Positions 62,651 to 64,000 of a DNA stretch of 64,000 bases are shown one piece after another. Position numbers and translations under genes: made by a program. Under the pieces are notes generated by a model that had not been told where the DNA came from, did not search any database, and saw only the letters and a program-made list of their open reading frames with translations. Within the stretch, counting starts at the first letter, position 1; every line of letters begins with the position of its first letter. Source of the stretch: Vagococcus proximus (GTDB taxonomy: Bacteria > Bacillota > Bacilli > Lactobacillales > Vagococcaceae); NCBI RefSeq assembly GCF_029143285.1, contig NZ_JAPDSH010000001.1, forward strand, positions 62,001 through 126,000, in the 5' to 3' direction.

Positions 62651-62722
62651 GAGACTGTCTCAAAGGCTATTGATCGGTTGGCGAAAATAAGTAGCCTAGA
62701 CTTCCTTTGAGGCAGTTTTTTT
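62651..62722 (+). terminator. Terminator/attenuator hairpin between rpsB and tsf
   Basis: ACTG-T-CTCAAAGG pairs with CCTTTGAG-G-CAGT over a 40-base internal region that holds a second short helix (GGCTA/TAGCC). Seven T follow. It should reduce read-through from rpsB into tsf. Confidence 0.8.
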
Positions 62723-62768
62723 AAACAAATATAACTAGACACATCTATAATTAGGAGGAAATAATATT

Positions 62769-63644
62769 ATGAAAATTACAGCTGCTATGGTTAAAGAATT
62801 ACGCGACGCTACAGGCGTTGGTATGATGGACGCTAAAAAAGCATTAGTTGAAGTTGATGGAGATATGGATAAAGCCGTTGACTTTTTAAGAGAAAAAGGA
62901 TTAGCAAAAGCTGCTAACAAAGGCGACAGAATCGCTGCTGAAGGTTTAGCTAACGTACACGTTGCAGGAAATACTGCTGCTATCGTTGAAGTTAACTCAG
63001 AAACAGATTTCGTATCTAAAAATGAAATGTTCGTTGATTTAGTTGCTAAAATCGCTAAATTAGTTGCTGAAAACAAACCAGCAAACATGGAAGAAGCTTT
63101 AGCTATTACAACTGAAAATGGAACTATCGAAAAAGAATGTTTAGAAGCTACTACTGTTATCGGTGAAAAAATTAGCTTCCGTCGTTTCGAATTAGTTGAA
63201 AAAACTGATAACCAAGCATTCGGTGCTTACTTACATATGGGTGGACGTATTGCTGTTCTTACAACAATCGACGGTACTACTGACGAAGATATGGCGAAAG
63301 ATATTGCTATGCACGTTGCAGCTATCAACCCTCGTTACGTTTCTAAAGATCAAGTATCTGCAGAAGAATTAGAACATGAAAAAACAGTTCTTACTGAACA
63401 AGCTTTAAATGAAGGCAAACCAGCTAACATCGTTGAGAAAATGGTTGTTGGACGTATGCAAAAATTCTTAGCAGAAATCTGTTTAGTAGACCAACCTTTC
63501 GTTAAAGATCCAGACTTAACAGTTGCTAAATTTGCTGCAACTAAAGATGCTACAGTTAAATCATTCATTCGTTTTGAAGTAGGCGAAGGTATGGAAAAAC
63601 GTGAAGAAAACTTTGCGGAAGAAGTAGCTAACCAAATGAAATAA
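62769..63644 (+). CDS. tsf: Elongation factor Ts
   Basis: EF-Ts recycles EF-Tu by nucleotide exchange. The 291-residue protein has the N-terminal UBA-like domain ([42 protein letters not shown], 3-44), the EF-Tu-contact motif [10 protein letters not shown] (about 79-88) with the Thr-Asp-Phe finger, and the VDQPFVKDP end region. GGAGG precedes the ATG. Codon bias is as strong as that of rpsB. Confidence 0.98.
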   Translation: MKITAAMVKELRDATGVGMMDAKKALVEVDGDMDKAVDFLREKGLAKAANKGDRIAAEGLANVHVAGNTAAIVEVNSETDFVSKNEMFVDLVAKIAKLVAENKPANMEEALAITTENGTIEKECLEATTVIGEKISFRRFELVEKTDNQAFGAYLHMGGRIAVLTTIDGTTDEDMAKDIAMHVAAINPRYVSKDQVSAEELEHEKTVLTEQALNEGKPANIVEKMVVGRMQKFLAEICLVDQPFVKDPDLTVAKFAATKDATVKSFIRFEVGEGMEKREENFAEEVANQMK

Positions 63645-63673
63645 TCAAACTGTCTCAACTTTTTGAGAGGGTT

Positions 63674-63712
63674 GGGAACGCAATTACGTGTTAATTGCGC
63701 TCCCTTTTTTTA
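63674..63712 (+). terminator. Terminator after tsf
   Basis: GGGA-A-CGCAATTA pairs with TAATTGCG-C-TCCC (one mismatch) and is followed by T7. Confidence 0.9.
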
Positions 63713-63793
63713 GGCAAAATCAGACTTTTTAGACTGAAAGCACTTAATAGCTGTGTTAAAATGACTATAGGATCATAAATGGAGGGAATAGAG

Positions 63794-64000
63794 ATGGAAC
63801 AACCTAAATATAAACGCATTATTTTAAAAGTGAGTGGAGAAGCTCTTGCTGGAGAGGCTGGCTTCGGTATTAAACCGCCAGTTATTGAAGAAATTGTGAA
63901 AGAAATTAAAGAAGTTCATGATTTAGGTGTAGAAATCGCTATTGTTGTTGGTGGAGGAAACATTTGGCGTGGAACTATCGGTGAAGAAATGGGTATGGAA
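63794..64000 (+). CDS. pyrH: UMP kinase, N-terminal part (cut by window end)
   Basis: The first 69 codons are visible: [20 protein letters not shown] with the Lys/Ser/Gly phosphate loop, then [38 protein letters not shown], the characteristic amino-acid-kinase GGGNIxRG block of bacterial hexameric UMP kinases. ATG 63794 follows GGAGGG at seven bases. It follows tsf, the usual rpsB-tsf-pyrH-frr order. Confidence 0.96.
   Translation, partial: MEQPKYKRIILKVSGEALAGEAGFGIKPPVIEEIVKEIKEVHDLGVEIAIVVGGGNIWRGTIGEEMGME

Noticed and set aside
1-64000. Prophage, insertion sequences, CRISPR arrays, tRNA or rRNA genes
   Set aside because: No integrase, transposase, direct-repeat array, cas gene or recognisable tRNA/rRNA sequence was seen anywhere in the window.

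Overview
The window is AT-rich chromosomal DNA of a low-GC Gram-positive bacterium, most likely a lactic acid bacterium of the Enterococcus/Vagococcus type. This is inferred from gene order and families: murA-rho-rpmE2 with a type B L31, cdaA-cdaR-glmM followed by a glmS ribozyme and glmS, yqeG-yqeH-yhbY-nadD-yqeK-rsfS-yqeM, tsaB-rimI-tsaD, rpsB-tsf-pyrH, heterodimeric multidrug ABC exporters and a second PRPP synthetase paralogue. No rRNA, tRNA, prophage, insertion sequence or CRISPR array was seen. Transcription units are mostly short and bounded by clear intrinsic terminators, many of them bidirectional.

Layout. 1-5.2 kb: end of an ABC exporter, a VOC protein, murA, rho, rpmE2, and a small P-loop kinase. 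5.2-14.5 kb: PsiE-like protein, secreted 5'-nucleotidase with a cre site, AraC regulator, a drug-efflux operon (MFS plus HsmA-like) under a palindrome-occupied promoter, and a heterodimeric ABC exporter. 14.5-17.8 kb: 6-phosphogluconate dehydrogenase divergent from an RpiR regulator, then a two-part ThrE-type exporter. 17.9-26.1 kb: a sulfur locus with two YeeE/YedE transporters, a LysR regulator, a CoA-disulfide reductase fused to rhodanese, and a sulfonate/taurine-type ABC transporter. 26.1-37.4 kb, mostly minus strand: dihydrouridine synthase, a 54-residue hypothetical, a DadA-like oxidase, an MntE-type cation exporter, fruRKA, YehS-like and YpfJ-like proteins, and a glutamine-type ABC transporter. 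37.5-48.2 kb: prs2, a tiny ORF with a hairpin leader, maa, the yqeG-yqeM ribosome/NAD operon, and pyruvate:flavodoxin oxidoreductase. 48.4-57.5 kb: LacI regulator with an alpha-glucosidase, c-di-AMP synthesis joined to amino-sugar/cell-wall precursor synthesis (cdaA, cdaR, glmM, glmS), and nagB. 57.6-64 kb: a degenerate GalT-like protein, the t6A operon tsaB-GNAT-rimI-tsaD, then rpsB-tsf-pyrH (cut by the window end).

Links between genes. GlmS and NagB run opposite reactions on glucosamine-6-phosphate. Both have TGG-N6-CCA or related GntR/NagR-like sites near their promoters, and glmS also carries a self-cleaving ribozyme. The sulfur locus joins import with persulfide handling. Observations most worth a second look are the rsfS reading frame, which has no AUG, GUG or UUG in a plausible position; the GalT-like protein that has lost its nucleophilic histidine; the Prs paralogue without the usual catalytic-loop Lys/Arg; the tiny ORF at 38.6 kb; and several perfect operators placed inside promoter spacers whose regulators are unknown.
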